From the NCBI GenBank assembly GCA_944332455.1, contig CALVJY010000022.1, positions 1 through 38,545 of the forward strand: a stretch of 38,545 nucleotides of DNA, in the 5' to 3' direction. Positions within the stretch are counted from its first letter, which is position 1. Each line of letters starts with the position of its first letter. The notes beneath the pieces were generated by a model. That model had not been told where the DNA came from, made no database searches, and saw only the letters and a program-made list of their open reading frames with translations. This document shows positions 32,604-38,545 of this stretch, piece after piece. Position numbers and translations under genes: made by a program. This DNA is from an uncultured Clostridia bacterium. GTDB taxonomy: Bacteria > Bacillota > Clostridia > Christensenellales > HGM11417.

Positions 32604-35350
32604 ACACGTTTCCTCCTGATCGCGATAGCGCCGGCCGCCAGCGCGGCGGCTGCGGCAAAGAGGGAACTGCCTCCCAGCGAGGAGACGCAGCTCGATTTGA
32701 CCGGTCCGTAGACGGGCGGCTGTTCGGGCGAGGGCTCCGGCGCGGCCACGGCCGTCACCGTCACGGTGTTGGAAGCCGTCTTGTCGTCCCGACCCTCCAC
32801 GGAAGCCGTCACGGTGAGGACGGTCTCGCCTTCCTCCGAGGGCGTAAAGACCAGATAAGTCTTATCCCCTACCGTCTCGATGGCGCCGACGTCGGCCGTG
32901 TAGACCAGATCTGCCGTGCCCTCGTAGACGAATAGCTGGTCAAGGTCCACCCGGAAGGTCACGCCGACGGCATAGTGCATGTCGGTCGACCAGGGCCGGG
33001 CGATGACGTCGGGATCGTCCTTGGTGCTGATGGTCAGGGTAAAGTCCATCCGGGCAAAGGGCGAGGTCTTGCCCTCGGGCGTGGCCCGGATGCGGATCTC
33101 CTCGGAGCCGGCGACTTCGGGGGTGTAGACGTACCAGGCCTCTCCCTCGATCATTTCGATCTCCCCGCCGCCCCGGCGGACCTCGTAGGTCAGCCCGACG
33201 GGCAGGCTGTAGCTGAAGTAGTCGGACAGCTTCAGCCGGAATTCTTCGTAGGTGTAGACGGTGCCCTCCGGCTCGTAGGGGGTGACGCTGATCGAGGAAG
33301 TGTCCACGGTCAGGGCCCCGCCCTCCAGGGCGGCCCGCTCTCCCTCGGCCCGGAACAGTTTGACCTCGGCCAGTTCGATGGTGTAAAGGTCGCCGTTCAT
33401 GCCCCTGACCTGCACATAAATGCCGATGTGGGCGGCGTTGACACGGCCTGGGAATGTAAACTCGTTCCAACCCGCCTTGACCTGGTAATCGGTGTAGGAG
33501 GCGATCTCATACCACTCCTGCCCGTTCTGGGAGTACAGGAAGGTGAAGCTGACCGGGAAGCCGATGACGTGTCCGGGCACCCCGTCGAAGCGGGGGAACA
33601 GCCAGATCTCGTCCACTGCCGTCTGTTCGGCGAAGCTAAAGCTCAGGCCGTCGAAGCCGAGTTCGGTGCCGCTGCCGTCCACCGTCTGTTCGGCAGAGAT
33701 CCCGCTCATCCAGTAGTTGGACTGGGCGTTGGTGTTGGCCGTGATCCCGTCCGTCAGCTTGTCCGCCGTGTTGGGCTCGGTGACCGAGGAGACCGCAACG
33801 GTCGCCCCGGCGGTGATCTCGTTCAGGATCTCCGCTTCGGTCAGAGCCTCCGCCTCGTCGGTCCGGTAGACCTCGATCTCGGTGAATCCGCCCAGATAGT
33901 TGCTCCCGTTCAGGCCCTTTTCGAAGATCTCGACCCTGACGTAGCGGGCCTCCACCGAATCAAAGGTCACCGACAGGCAGTTGTCCGCATACTGCGGATC
34001 GTCCTCGCGGAACAGCACCCCGAAATTCTCGCCGTCCCTGCTGACCAACACCCGGATGGCGCCGGGCACGTTGACCGATCCGACGTGGAAGTCGATGCGC
34101 CCGATGACGGCCGCCTCGCCCAGGTCGTAGGTGATGTATTCGTCGGCGTAGAGGTGAGAGGAATAGCCCCACGAGGCCACCCAGGAAGTTTCATAATTGC
34201 CGTCGTAGGCCTTTTCCGGACCGGTGTCCCCCGTCCAGCTGCCCGAGGCGGAAGCGCTCTGCGGGGTGATCAGGGTGTATTCGGTCTGCACCTCGAAGTC
34301 CGCCCGCCAGGCCTTGACTTCGGCCAGCTGGGTCAGATAGGCGCCGCCGGCCTCGCTCCGCCCGGTCACCGCAAATTTGATGTAGCGGGCCTGGACAGGT
34401 CTGACGAAGAAGAAGTCGTTCCAGGACAGTTCCGCCGCATAATCGTCATAGGTCTGCCGGGGCAGCAGATCCCAGGTCTGGCCGTCCGCGCTGGCGTAGA
34501 TCGCAAAGGCCTCAGGAAAACCATAGGTCACGCAGGGTTCGGCCGAGCTGGTGGTGGCGCAGCGGGGGAACAGCGAGATGCCGCCGAAGGAAATGACCTG
34601 GCCGGCGTCAAAGATCAGCTCGTCGGTATCCGAGGCGCTGCCCGTCTTCCATCCGCCCGACCAGTAGGGCGTGTTGGAGTTCTGATCGGCCGACACGCCG
34701 TCGGTCAGCACATCGATGGAAGCACCTCCGTCCAGCGTCTCGTCGGCCGTGACGGTCACTGCGGCCTCGGTGTAGGGACGAAGCTCCGCCGAAGCGGGCT
34801 GGTCGGTCTCGAAGACCTCGATCTCGGACATGGACAGCAGGTAGTTGGTTCCGTTCTGCCCCTTTTCGCGGAGACTGATCTGCAGGTAGCGGGCCGAAGC
34901 AGCCGGGAAGTCGAGGGTCACCGCGTTGTCATCCGCCCAGCCCTCGTCTCCGTTCTCGTAGCGGGCCAACTCGTACCACGAGGCGCCGTCCTCGCTGCCG
35001 AAGACCACGAACTTGCGGGCAAAGCTGTTTCCGCTCTCGTTGTGCAGCACGATCCTGCCGATGGTCTTGCTCTCGGTCAGATCAATGCGGATCCACTCGT
35101 CGGCCGAGGGGTTGGACGTCCAGCCCCACTGGGCCGTCCAGGCTCCCCTGCCGGAGTTGGCCAGTTTGGAGAGCTCCCAGGTCAGATTCTCCCCAGTCGG
35201 GTTGTTCAGGGTGGAACTGACCGTGATGTTCCCCTCCAGGGAGGTCACCTTGGTGTAGACGGGGTCCTCCTCCGCCAGAGCGGCGGCGCCCAGCGCAAAG
35301 CTGCAGCACAGCAGCGCCAGGACCAGGATCAACAGTTTTTTGGGTTTCAT
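32600..35350 (-). CDS. Large surface protein with four discoidin (F5/8C-like) domains and a membrane anchor
   Basis: A 916-residue exported protein. The signal peptide (1-26) precedes four discoidin-like domains at about 36-182, 195-350, 355-497 and 508-668. Recurrent patterns are the CBM32 type: EWIRIDLTESKTIGRIVLHN, AYDGNYETSWVASWG, YADEYITYDLGEAAVIGRI, ARYVRVEIFEKGLNGSNYL. Two beta-sandwich (Ig or cadherin-like) domains (680-776, 777-867) follow, then PVKSSCVSSLGGSS, a hydrophobic helix and RRKRV. There is no catalytic domain. ATG 35350 has AAGGAGG six bases upstream; a 24-residue upstream extension is rejected. First gene of the surface operon, it probably captures a branched polysaccharide for the lipoprotein enzyme. 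Confidence 0.82.
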   Translation of the reverse strand: MKPKKLLILVLALLCCSFALGAAALAEEDPVYTKVTSLEGNITVSSTLNNPTGENLTWELSKLANSGRGAWTAQWGWTSNPSADEWIRIDLTESKTIGRIVLHNESGNSFARKFVVFGSEDGASWYELARYENGDEGWADDNAVTLDFPAASARYLQISLREKGQNGTNYLLSMSEIEVFETDQPASAELRPYTEAAVTVTADETLDGGASIDVLTDGVSADQNSNTPYWSGGWKTGSASDTDELIFDAGQVISFGGISLFPRCATTSSAEPCVTYGFPEAFAIYASADGQTWDLLPRQTYDDYAAELSWNDFFFVRPVQARYIKFAVTGRSEAGGAYLTQLAEVKAWRADFEVQTEYTLITPQSASASGSWTGDTGPEKAYDGNYETSWVASWGYSSHLYADEYITYDLGEAAVIGRIDFHVGSVNVPGAIRVLVSRDGENFGVLFREDDPQYADNCLSVTFDSVEARYVRVEIFEKGLNGSNYLGGFTEIEVYRTDEAEALTEAEILNEITAGATVAVSSVTEPNTADKLTDGITANTNAQSNYWMSGISAEQTVDGSGTELGFDGLSFSFAEQTAVDEIWLFPRFDGVPGHVIGFPVSFTFLYSQNGQEWYEIASYTDYQVKAGWNEFTFPGRVNAAHIGIYVQVRGMNGDLYTIELAEVKLFRAEGERAALEGGALTVDTSSISVTPYEPEGTVYTYEEFRLKLSDYFSYSLPVGLTYEVRRGGGEIEMIEGEAWYVYTPEVAGSEEIRIRATPEGKTSPFARMDFTLTISTKDDPDVIARPWSTDMHYAVGVTFRVDLDQLFVYEGTADLVYTADVGAIETVGDKTYLVFTPSEEGETVLTVTASVEGRDDKTASNTVTVTAVAAPEPSPEQPPVYGPVKSSCVSSLGGSSLFAAAAALAAGAIAIRRKRV

Positions 35351-35393
35351 TCTTTTCCTCCTTGTCTTGATTTGCTCCCCTCCCCCGCCTTTG

Positions 35394-35422
35394 ATTTTAA
35401 AACATTCCGGCCCGTTTTTCAA
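35394..35422 (-). promoter_or_regulatory. Candidate sigma-A promoter of the locus 2 surface operon
   Basis: On the minus strand TTGAAA (35422-35417), a 17-bp spacer and TAAAAT (35399-35394). The predicted start lies near 35387, giving a short leader of about 37 nt before the ribosome site of the 916-residue protein. It would allow expression separate from the AraC gene upstream, perhaps under AraC activation. Confidence 0.5.
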
Positions 35423-35520
35423 TGGGCATTTTCGCCTTTTGCATGGGAATTTTCCACCTTTTCCTCCCCGGCCCGGCAGATCTGTCCCAAAACGGCCTCT
35501 CCTTCCCCTTTGATTTTTTC

Positions 35521-35571
35521 AAAAAGCGGTCGGATCGGAAAAATTTCACCCCCGAATCCGAAAAGATCCGA
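35521..35571 (-). terminator. Possible terminator after the second AraC gene
   Basis: Arms TCGGATC (35530-35536) and GATCCGA (35565-35571) enclose an imperfect inner stem. On the minus strand they are followed by CCGCTTTTTG. It would separate the AraC transcript from the surface operon, but the loop is long and the stem interrupted. Confidence 0.4.
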
Positions 35572-35618
35572 GGGCGAACCAAACTCAACAAAAACAGGAC
35601 GATACAGCTGACGCCTCA

Positions 35619-36482
35619 TCATTTCAGATTTTTCCGATAGGAGCCGGGCGTCACGCCTTTGTACTTTTTAAAGAGCCGATAAAAGGATTTCCCGTCCGAA
35701 TACCCCACGCTCTGCATGATGTCGGAGACGGACATATCGGTTTTTTCCAGCAGTTCGCAGGCCCGGTTGATCCGCTGTTTGTGCACGAATTCCATGAAGG
35801 TGACGCCGACCGACTGCTTGAAAAACCGGGAAAAATACTTGGGGCTCATGTAGGCCTTCCGGGCGATGGCGTTCAGGTCGAGGTCGCCGGAGAGGTTGTT
35901 TTCCAGCTCCTCGATGACCGAGCTGATGATGCTGCTGTTGCCGAACTCCCCGGGCAGTCCCCCGTCCTTCATGTCGCGGAAGATCTTGGTCAGCACGATC
36001 AGCAGGTCATACTTCAGGATCTGAACATAGCCGTACTTCTTCTCCCGGTATTCATCCTCCATCTGGCGGAAGATGAGGGCAAATTCGTCCTTGGCGTCCT
36101 TGACCATGATGCTGGAGTCCGCCACGGTGTTGTCCTCAAACATGCTCTTGAACACGCTCAGCCGGATGATCTCGTTGGAGTTGAATTCGTTGATGAGCGA
36201 CTTGTCGATAAATTCAGGGTAAAAGCTGAGGTTGATCCAGGTAAAGTCCTCGGTCACCGCCTCCAGGGTGTGGACGCTGTGATAGGACAGAAAGATCAGA
36301 TCTCCCTCGCAGACCGGAGTCCGGGTGTTGTTCAGGATGTGGAAGCCCTTCCCCTTTTCGATGTAGAAGATCTCCAGAAAGTCATGCCCGTGCAGCGGAA
36401 GGCAGCCCTCGATCCAGACCGACCTTTCGATCATGACTTTTTCACCTTCCCGGCTGAAATCCTTCAAAAAGTATCTGTACAT
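35619..36482 (-). CDS. AraC-family transcriptional regulator (locus 2)
   Basis: A 287-residue AraC/XylS regulator with an N-terminal cupin-like sensor (GCLPLHGHDFLEIFYIEKGKGFHIL, GDLIFLSYHSVHTLEAV) and a C-terminal pair of helix-turn-helix motifs (LDLNAIARKAYMSPKYFSRFFKQSVGVTFMEF and SVSDIMQSVGYSDGKSFYRLFKKYKGVTPGSYRK). ATG 36482 has GGAG seven bases upstream. It is on the same strand as locus 2 and just upstream of it, so it is its likely activator; the sugar effector is unknown. A strong promoter lies about 100 bp upstream. Confidence 0.93.
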   Translation of the reverse strand: MYRYFLKDFSREGEKVMIERSVWIEGCLPLHGHDFLEIFYIEKGKGFHILNNTRTPVCEGDLIFLSYHSVHTLEAVTEDFTWINLSFYPEFIDKSLINEFNSNEIIRLSVFKSMFEDNTVADSSIMVKDAKDEFALIFRQMEDEYREKKYGYVQILKYDLLIVLTKIFRDMKDGGLPGEFGNSSIISSVIEELENNLSGDLDLNAIARKAYMSPKYFSRFFKQSVGVTFMEFVHKQRINRACELLEKTDMSVSDIMQSVGYSDGKSFYRLFKKYKGVTPGSYRKNLK

Positions 36483-36534
36483 AACTTTCTCCGCTTGACC
36501 TCGATCCCCTCGCCCTTTGGGTCGGTCGGATCGT

Positions 36535-36548
36535 CAGGACGCGTCCTG
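36535..36548. promoter_or_regulatory. Perfect 14-bp palindrome in the AraC leader
   Basis: CAGGACGCGTCCTG lies between the promoter (36574-36602) and the start codon of the second AraC gene. It could be an operator or a leader hairpin. Nothing else in the sequence decides between these. Confidence 0.4.
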
Positions 36549-36573
36549 CCCGGCGAAATGCTCTCTTTTTTTT

Positions 36574-36602
36574 ATTCTAACACAAGTTGGACGATCTGTC
36601 AA
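36574..36602 (-). promoter_or_regulatory. Sigma-A promoter of the second AraC gene
   Basis: On the minus strand TTGACA (36602-36597), a 17-bp spacer and TAGAAT (36579-36574). Transcription should start near 36567, about 85 nt before the AraC start codon. Confidence 0.85.
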
Positions 36603-36710
36603 CAAAAACAAAAAAATCTGTTTACCCTCTTCGCAAACCTCACATCCATTTTAATTCATGCAGTTGAAACAAATGCACCGAGAAAGCCCCTTATTATTTT
36701 TAAATATCGC

Positions 36711-36738
36711 TTGACAAACGGGCAAATTATGGTATAAT
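36711..36738 (+). promoter_or_regulatory. Strong sigma-A promoter of the AT-rich right-hand region
   Basis: TTGACA (36711-36716), a 16-bp spacer and TATAAT (36733-36738) on the plus strand, both boxes perfect. Transcription should start near 36745 and meets a terminator about 140 nt later. The flanking 36603-36710 stretch is AT-rich with no gene. Confidence 0.85.
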
Positions 36739-36828
36739 AGAGGCAGAAAGCAATTAGGAGAAAGCAGCCTCGACTTGGATTTTAAATAGGGACAAACAGA
36801 TTAAACTTTTAATAAGGGGGACAGATCA

Positions 36829-36843
36829 ATGGGCATTTTTTAA
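36829..36843 (+). CDS. Four-codon leader ORF (MGIF)
   Basis: AAGGGGG at 36814-36820 is a good ribosome site eight bases before ATG GGC ATT TTT TAA. The stop codon overlaps the first two bases of the terminator stem starting at 36842. Such placement is typical of leader peptides that control a terminator through ribosome position. Translation is not proven; a four-codon frame with a ribosome site can occur by chance. Confidence 0.45.
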   Translation: MGIF

Positions 36844-36883
36844 GCGCAATTGAAATCGGGTAGGATTTCTTTGCGCTTTTTTT
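36842..36883 (+). terminator. Rho-independent terminator/attenuator downstream of the leader ORF
   Basis: Arms AAGCGCAA (36842-36849) and TTGCGCTT (36871-36878), continued by GAAATC/GATTTC inside with a GGGTAG loop, are followed by seven T residues (36877-36883). It would end the transcript from the 36711-36738 promoter at about 140 nt unless antitermination occurs. The next coding region begins 170 bp downstream, still on the same strand. Confidence 0.85.
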
Positions 36884-37052
36884 ACTTCTCGCTACCTAAA
36901 TACCAGGAGGCATAAAGCTATTAGGAGAAAGGCACAAACAGGTTAAATCTGAAATTAGATCTTGAATAGGGACAAACAGATTAGAATTTTTAGGCATAAC
37001 TGAAACTGTTTTCACCGTGACCCGATCTCAAAAAATACATTTTGGGAGAATC

Positions 37053-37323
37053 ATGATGAGAAAGCTGCACGTCAAAATAGTTGCGCTGTTTATGACTTTT
37101 ATCCTGTTCACGACAGGAAAGAGTGGGGGAAGGGGCGAACAGTTACTCAAGCCGTAAGATGATCGACGTCAAAAAAGTACGGGATTACGGTAATTTCTAT
37201 TATCTGACCTTTTATTTCCCCTATAAGGACGGTTACTTTGTCTGTCAGAAAGACTTGCTCGTGGAAGGAACATTGGAAGAATTCGAAAAACTGTTCGAAG
37301 ATAAACTTGAAAGAATGGTTTGA
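37053..37323 (+). pseudogene. Small secreted-type protein gene, apparently frameshifted in a G-run
   Basis: GGGAG precedes two adjacent ATGs (37053, 37056). The frame encodes MRKLHVKIVALFMTFILFTT, a typical basic-plus-hydrophobic export signal, then meets a stop at 37155-37157. The overlapping +1 frame (up to stop 37321-37323) encodes GEGANSYSSRKMIDVKKVRD onward, ending EFEKLFEDKLERMV. Removing one G from the GGGGG run at 37125-37129 joins both into one 88-residue protein. So this is a frameshift mutation, a sequencing or assembly error, or a phase-variable tract. Alternatively, the two frames are coupled genes, because TAA and the next ATG (37159) are one base apart. I do not recognise the mature part. 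The gene is more AT-rich than the glycan loci. Confidence 0.55.
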
Positions 37324-37418
37324 ATTCACCTGCCAGAGGGCCGTCCCGGCCCTCCGGCGGCCCCTAAACATAGGACAAGCTTCTCAGTTTGGAGAATGAT
37401 CATGCAAATCAGACGGAT

Positions 37419-38545
37419 ATGCCTCTATTCCTATATTCCTACGACGGCCTGGACCGGCTGAAGGACTATGACCTGAAATACGCCGCGAACACTGAAATTC
37501 TGGATCTGAGCTACAACTATCTGACCAAGACCGTAGGCGGGACGACTTCAAACACCAATCTGGTGGCCTCTGTGGTCGACAACAACGACAGCTCCTACAA
37601 CCGGACTTTTGCCTATACCAACGAGGGCTTCCTCAGCGCCGTTCATCAGGGACTGGTCACCAAGCAGAGCTATGTCTACGACAGCAGCAACAAGCTCACC
37701 CATGAGCTGAATGATGACATCGGCCAGATGTTCACCTACTCTTACGACGGGAATTATAACATCATTTCCGTTGCCCGCAAGGGGCTGAACTACGGCGACA
37801 CCTACACTTACGAGACCTACACCTACAACCAGGATCAGTTGGCCACTTTTACCAAGGAAGGGACGGTCAGCTACTTTGCCTACGACAAGATGGGCAACCC
37901 CACCAAGTACCGGGTCAGCAGCACGAGCAGCCCGGACAATCTGGTCTGGACGCAGGGGCGGATGCTTCAGTCAGGTGACTATCGGAACAACACCTTCTCC
38001 TACGAGTACGATGCGGACGGGTATCGGGTGCAGAAGACCGTCAACGGTCTGACTACCCGCTACTACCTGGAGGGCGACCGCATCCTCTTTGAAGAGCGGC
38101 TCAACGCTTCCGGCACTGTCTCAGCCAGAATTTACTACCACTATGACCTGACCGGCATTGCCGGCATGGTTTATAATGGCAGTACCTATTTCTTCCGCAA
38201 GAACATTCTCGGCGATGTCACGGACATCTACAACAACGCGGGGACCCGCGTGGCCGGCTATGCCTACGACGCCTGGGGCAACTGCACCGTGCTGTACAAT
38301 TCCTCCGGGCTGGCGGACATCAATCCCTTCCGCTACCGCGGTTATTACTACGACAGCGAGACAGGGTTTTACTACCTCAACAGCCGCTATTATGACCCAG
38401 AAATTCGCAGATTCATCAATGCGGACGATCTCGAGCTCCTCCCCCTCCTCTCCCAGACTGTCGGCCAGCTGAATCTTTACGCCTACTGCAATGATAATCC
38501 GATTATGTATTCGGATGAAGACGGGACTTTTGTCATCAGTTTACC
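37419..38545 (+). CDS. RHS/YD-repeat core protein, 5'-truncated and running off the window
   Basis: From ATG 37419 one open frame runs to the window end without a stop (about 375 residues). It begins in the middle of YD repeats (YSYDGLDRLKDYD, FTYSYDGNYNIISV, FSYEYDADGYRVQKTVNG) and contains the RHS core: YLEGDRILFEERL, GYAYDAWGN, and the hallmark FRYRGYYYDSETGFYYLNSR followed by YYDPEIRRFINADD. In intact proteins that hallmark ends the shell and a variable C-terminal toxin follows, here outside the window. The N-terminal export and spine regions are absent and no good ribosome site precedes ATG 37419, so this is probably a fragment or displaced 3' cassette. An alternative short frame starts at ATG 37402 with GGAG but stops after 19 codons. 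The 37324-37418 gap holds a small hairpin (37337-37353). Confidence 0.82.
   Translation, partial: MPLFLYSYDGLDRLKDYDLKYAANTEILDLSYNYLTKTVGGTTSNTNLVASVVDNNDSSYNRTFAYTNEGFLSAVHQGLVTKQSYVYDSSNKLTHELNDDIGQMFTYSYDGNYNIISVARKGLNYGDTYTYETYTYNQDQLATFTKEGTVSYFAYDKMGNPTKYRVSSTSSPDNLVWTQGRMLQSGDYRNNTFSYEYDADGYRVQKTVNGLTTRYYLEGDRILFEERLNASGTVSARIYYHYDLTGIAGMVYNGSTYFFRKNILGDVTDIYNNAGTRVAGYAYDAWGNCTVLYNSSGLADINPFRYRGYYYDSETGFYYLNSRYYDPEIRRFINADDLELLPLLSQTVGQLNLYAYCNDNPIMYSDEDGTFVISL

Larger units (their letters stand above)
36741..36983 (+). repeat. Duplicated leader module before the small secreted-protein gene
   Basis: Two motifs occur twice in the same order. AGGCAGAAAGCAATTAGGAG at 36741-36760 recurs as AGGCATAAAGCTATTAGGAG at 36908-36927. 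AATAGGGACAAACAGATTA at 36785-36803 recurs exactly at 36965-36983. The offsets are 167 and 180 bp, so this is an imperfect tandem duplication. A terminator lies between the copies. Confidence 0.8.

Noticed and set aside
32975..35611. 878-residue plus-strand open frame opposite the discoidin protein
   Set aside because: Translation is Gly/Asp/Val/Arg-rich with no motif; the minus strand carries four clear discoidin domains.
1..38545. tRNA, rRNA, transposase or integrase genes
   Set aside because: I saw no cloverleaf, rRNA segment or transposase-like frame on either strand.

Overview
This window looks like part of a draft or metagenome-assembled contig from an anaerobic, spore-forming, fairly GC-rich member of the Clostridia, most likely an Oscillospiraceae/Ruminococcaceae-like gut or rumen fermenter. 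The grounds are a GerA-type germinant receptor operon, a Rex/AdhE/[FeFe]-hydrogenase fermentation operon with the gene content described for Ruminococcus albus, AraC-controlled sugar ABC systems without their own ATPase, and Gram-positive lipoproteins and membrane-anchored surface proteins. The first 18 bases are Illumina adapter, so the left edge is artefactual and the first gene is cut there.

Layout. (1) 1-8560, minus strand: one operon reading rex, adhE, an APH-like kinase, a [2Fe-2S] thioredoxin-like ferredoxin, hydS (sensory [FeFe]-hydrogenase with PAS), a SpoIIE-type PP2C phosphatase, and a monomeric [FeFe]-hydrogenase cut by the contig end. A near-consensus promoter with two Rex-like 20-bp operators lies upstream of rex. 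(2) 8723-9137: a five-copy ~95-bp tandem repeat array. (3) 9166-13017, plus strand: a gerAA-gerAB-gerAC-like spore germination operon closed by a strong terminator. (4) 13303-23177, minus strand: glycan locus 1, with a sugar-binding lipoprotein, two permeases, a 929-residue repeat surface protein and two tandem-duplicated GH99/GH71-like lipoproteins. A divergent AraC regulator (23594-24409) has a promoter facing that of the operon. (5) 24715-36482, minus strand: glycan locus 2, with an AraC regulator, a 916-residue four-discoidin-domain surface protein, a second discoidin protein, a GH43-like beta-propeller lipoprotein, two permeases, an ADP-ribosylglycohydrolase-family protein and a sugar-binding lipoprotein. 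(6) 36711-38545, plus strand: an AT-rich region with a strong promoter, a four-codon leader ORF running into a terminator, duplicated leader motifs, a small protein gene with an apparent frameshift, and a 5'-truncated RHS core gene running off the window.

How the parts work together. Region 1 couples redox (Rex senses NADH/NAD+) and probably hydrogen (HydS plus a kinase/phosphatase pair) to ethanol and H2 production. Regions 4 and 5 look like two independent glycan-harvesting systems: anchored surface proteins bind polymer, lipoprotein enzymes trim it, and a binding protein passes oligosaccharides to MalF/MalG-type permeases. Both loci lack an ATPase gene, so they probably share one encoded elsewhere. 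Region 6 looks like acquired material of the polymorphic-toxin (RHS) type. The most unusual items are the leader-peptide/terminator arrangement before the frameshifted small gene, the tandem array before the germination operon, the facing promoters at the first AraC gene, and a shared Cys-glycine-helix-basic C-terminus on three surface proteins.
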